DNA of 64,000 nt from Kordia periserrulae (GTDB lineage Bacteria; Bacteroidota; Bacteroidia; Flavobacteriales; Flavobacteriaceae). The stretch lies in NCBI RefSeq assembly GCF_003054265.1, contig NZ_QBKT01000007.1, positions 186,001 through 250,000 of the forward strand, read 5' to 3'. The notes below the pieces were generated by a model that made no database searches, was not told the DNA's origin, and saw only the letters and a program-made list of their open reading frames with translations. The translations under genes and the position numbers were made by a program. Positions 63,682 to 64,000 of the stretch are shown piece by piece; within the stretch, counting starts at the first letter, position 1; each line of letters opens with the position of its first letter.

Positions 63682-64000
63682 TTATTTTTGCATGTTTTTC
63701 GCTTCAATACTTAACGTAGCGTGTGGTACTAATTTTAGACGTTCAGGATTGATTAATTTACCTGTAACTCTACAAATACCATAGGTTTTATTCTCAATAC
63801 GAATGATGGCATTTTTTAAATCGCGGATAAATTTTTCTTGACGAATTGCCAACTGCATGTTCTTTTCTTTCGACATGGTTGTCGAGCCTTCTTCAAACGC
63901 TTTAAACGTTGGTGAAGTATCATCCGTTCCATTATCGTGGTCGTTCATATAGGCACTTTTTAAAAGCGCTAAATCTTTTTGTGCCTGCTCAATCTTATCT
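63682..64000 (-). CDS. TraR/DksA-family protein (5' end outside window)
   Basis: The frame is open from base 64000 to the stop at 63682, so about 106 C-terminal residues are visible and the start is beyond the right edge; an internal Met at 63948 is not taken as the start because coding continues above it. The family segment YGICRVTGKLINPERLKLVPHATLS replaces the four-Cys zinc finger of Escherichia coli DksA with a single Cys, as in Bacteroidota members. It would bind RNA polymerase and adjust transcription. Its place near lspA is common in Flavobacteriaceae. Confidence 0.88.
   Translation of the reverse strand, partial: DKIEQAQKDLALLKSAYMNDHDNGTDDTSPTFKAFEEGSTTMSKEKNMQLAIRQEKFIRDLKNAIIRIENKTYGICRVTGKLINPERLKLVPHATLSIEAKNMQK

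Overview
The window looks like a chromosome segment of a marine-type member of the Flavobacteriaceae (Bacteroidota), in style close to Kordia, although the genus is a guess. The reasons are low GC, SusC/TonB-dependent receptors with carboxypeptidase-like N-terminal domains, membrane-anchored TPR-AraC regulators, a type IX secretion sorting tail, DUF5689, HTTM and DksA-lspA genes, and promoters of the Bacteroidota TTG-N19-TAnnTTTG type. I see no rRNA, tRNA, CRISPR array, complete insertion sequence or phage gene.

Region 1 (1-18588) is a starch/maltodextrin utilization locus. A susC-type receptor (cut by the left edge) and a LacI regulator diverge around a good LacI-type palindrome. Then follow, all on the plus strand, a maltose-type MFS transporter, beta-phosphoglucomutase, GH65 maltose phosphorylase, a GH13 lipoprotein, a double-esterase lipoprotein, a GH31 alpha-glucosidase and a second GH13 lipoprotein. 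The enzymes outside the inner membrane would cut maltodextrin to maltose and glucose. The transporter would import maltose, and the phosphorylase plus mutase would convert it to glucose and glucose 6-phosphate. Two gaps in this cluster are filled with tandem and palindromic repeats (160-bp and 227-bp periods).

Region 2 (18589-31351) holds a candidate structured small RNA, msrA, an outer-membrane barrel protein, and a set of genes around a TPR-AraC regulator. On one side is an operon with an HTTM (vitamin K carboxylase-like) membrane protein. On the other is a 58-residue peptide with a Gly-Gly leader followed by a lipoprotein prolyl oligopeptidase. The same 15-bp sequence occurs as a 22-bp-spaced direct repeat before the regulator and as a perfect 26-bp palindrome before the peptide. 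This is the best candidate for an undescribed regulated peptide system. A DUF5689 lipoprotein, a TonB receptor and a secreted endonuclease/phosphatase (29939-35407) form a likely nutrient-scavenging set.

Region 3 (35683-43034) has two nearly duplicate TonB receptors separated by a nucleotidyltransferase and a divergent second Gly-Gly-leader peptide. Region 4 (43191-50928) has an operon DUF3108 - tryptophan 2,3-dioxygenase homolog - M23 peptidase - pgi, then a second TPR-AraC regulator and a secreted protein with a T9SS tail.

Region 5 (51152-56041) has a DUF4214 lipoprotein, two tandem copies of a strongly supported, apparently non-coding RNA gene, and the aromatic amino acid catabolism genes hmgA, hppD and a second tryptophan 2,3-dioxygenase. 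Region 6 (56458-64000) is mostly housekeeping: a patatin-barrel protein overlapping uvrC, 5-formyltetrahydrofolate cyclo-ligase, lspA, and a dksA-type gene cut by the right edge. A dispersed 213-bp MITE-like element (two copies) and shorter palindromes of the same family occur in several gaps.
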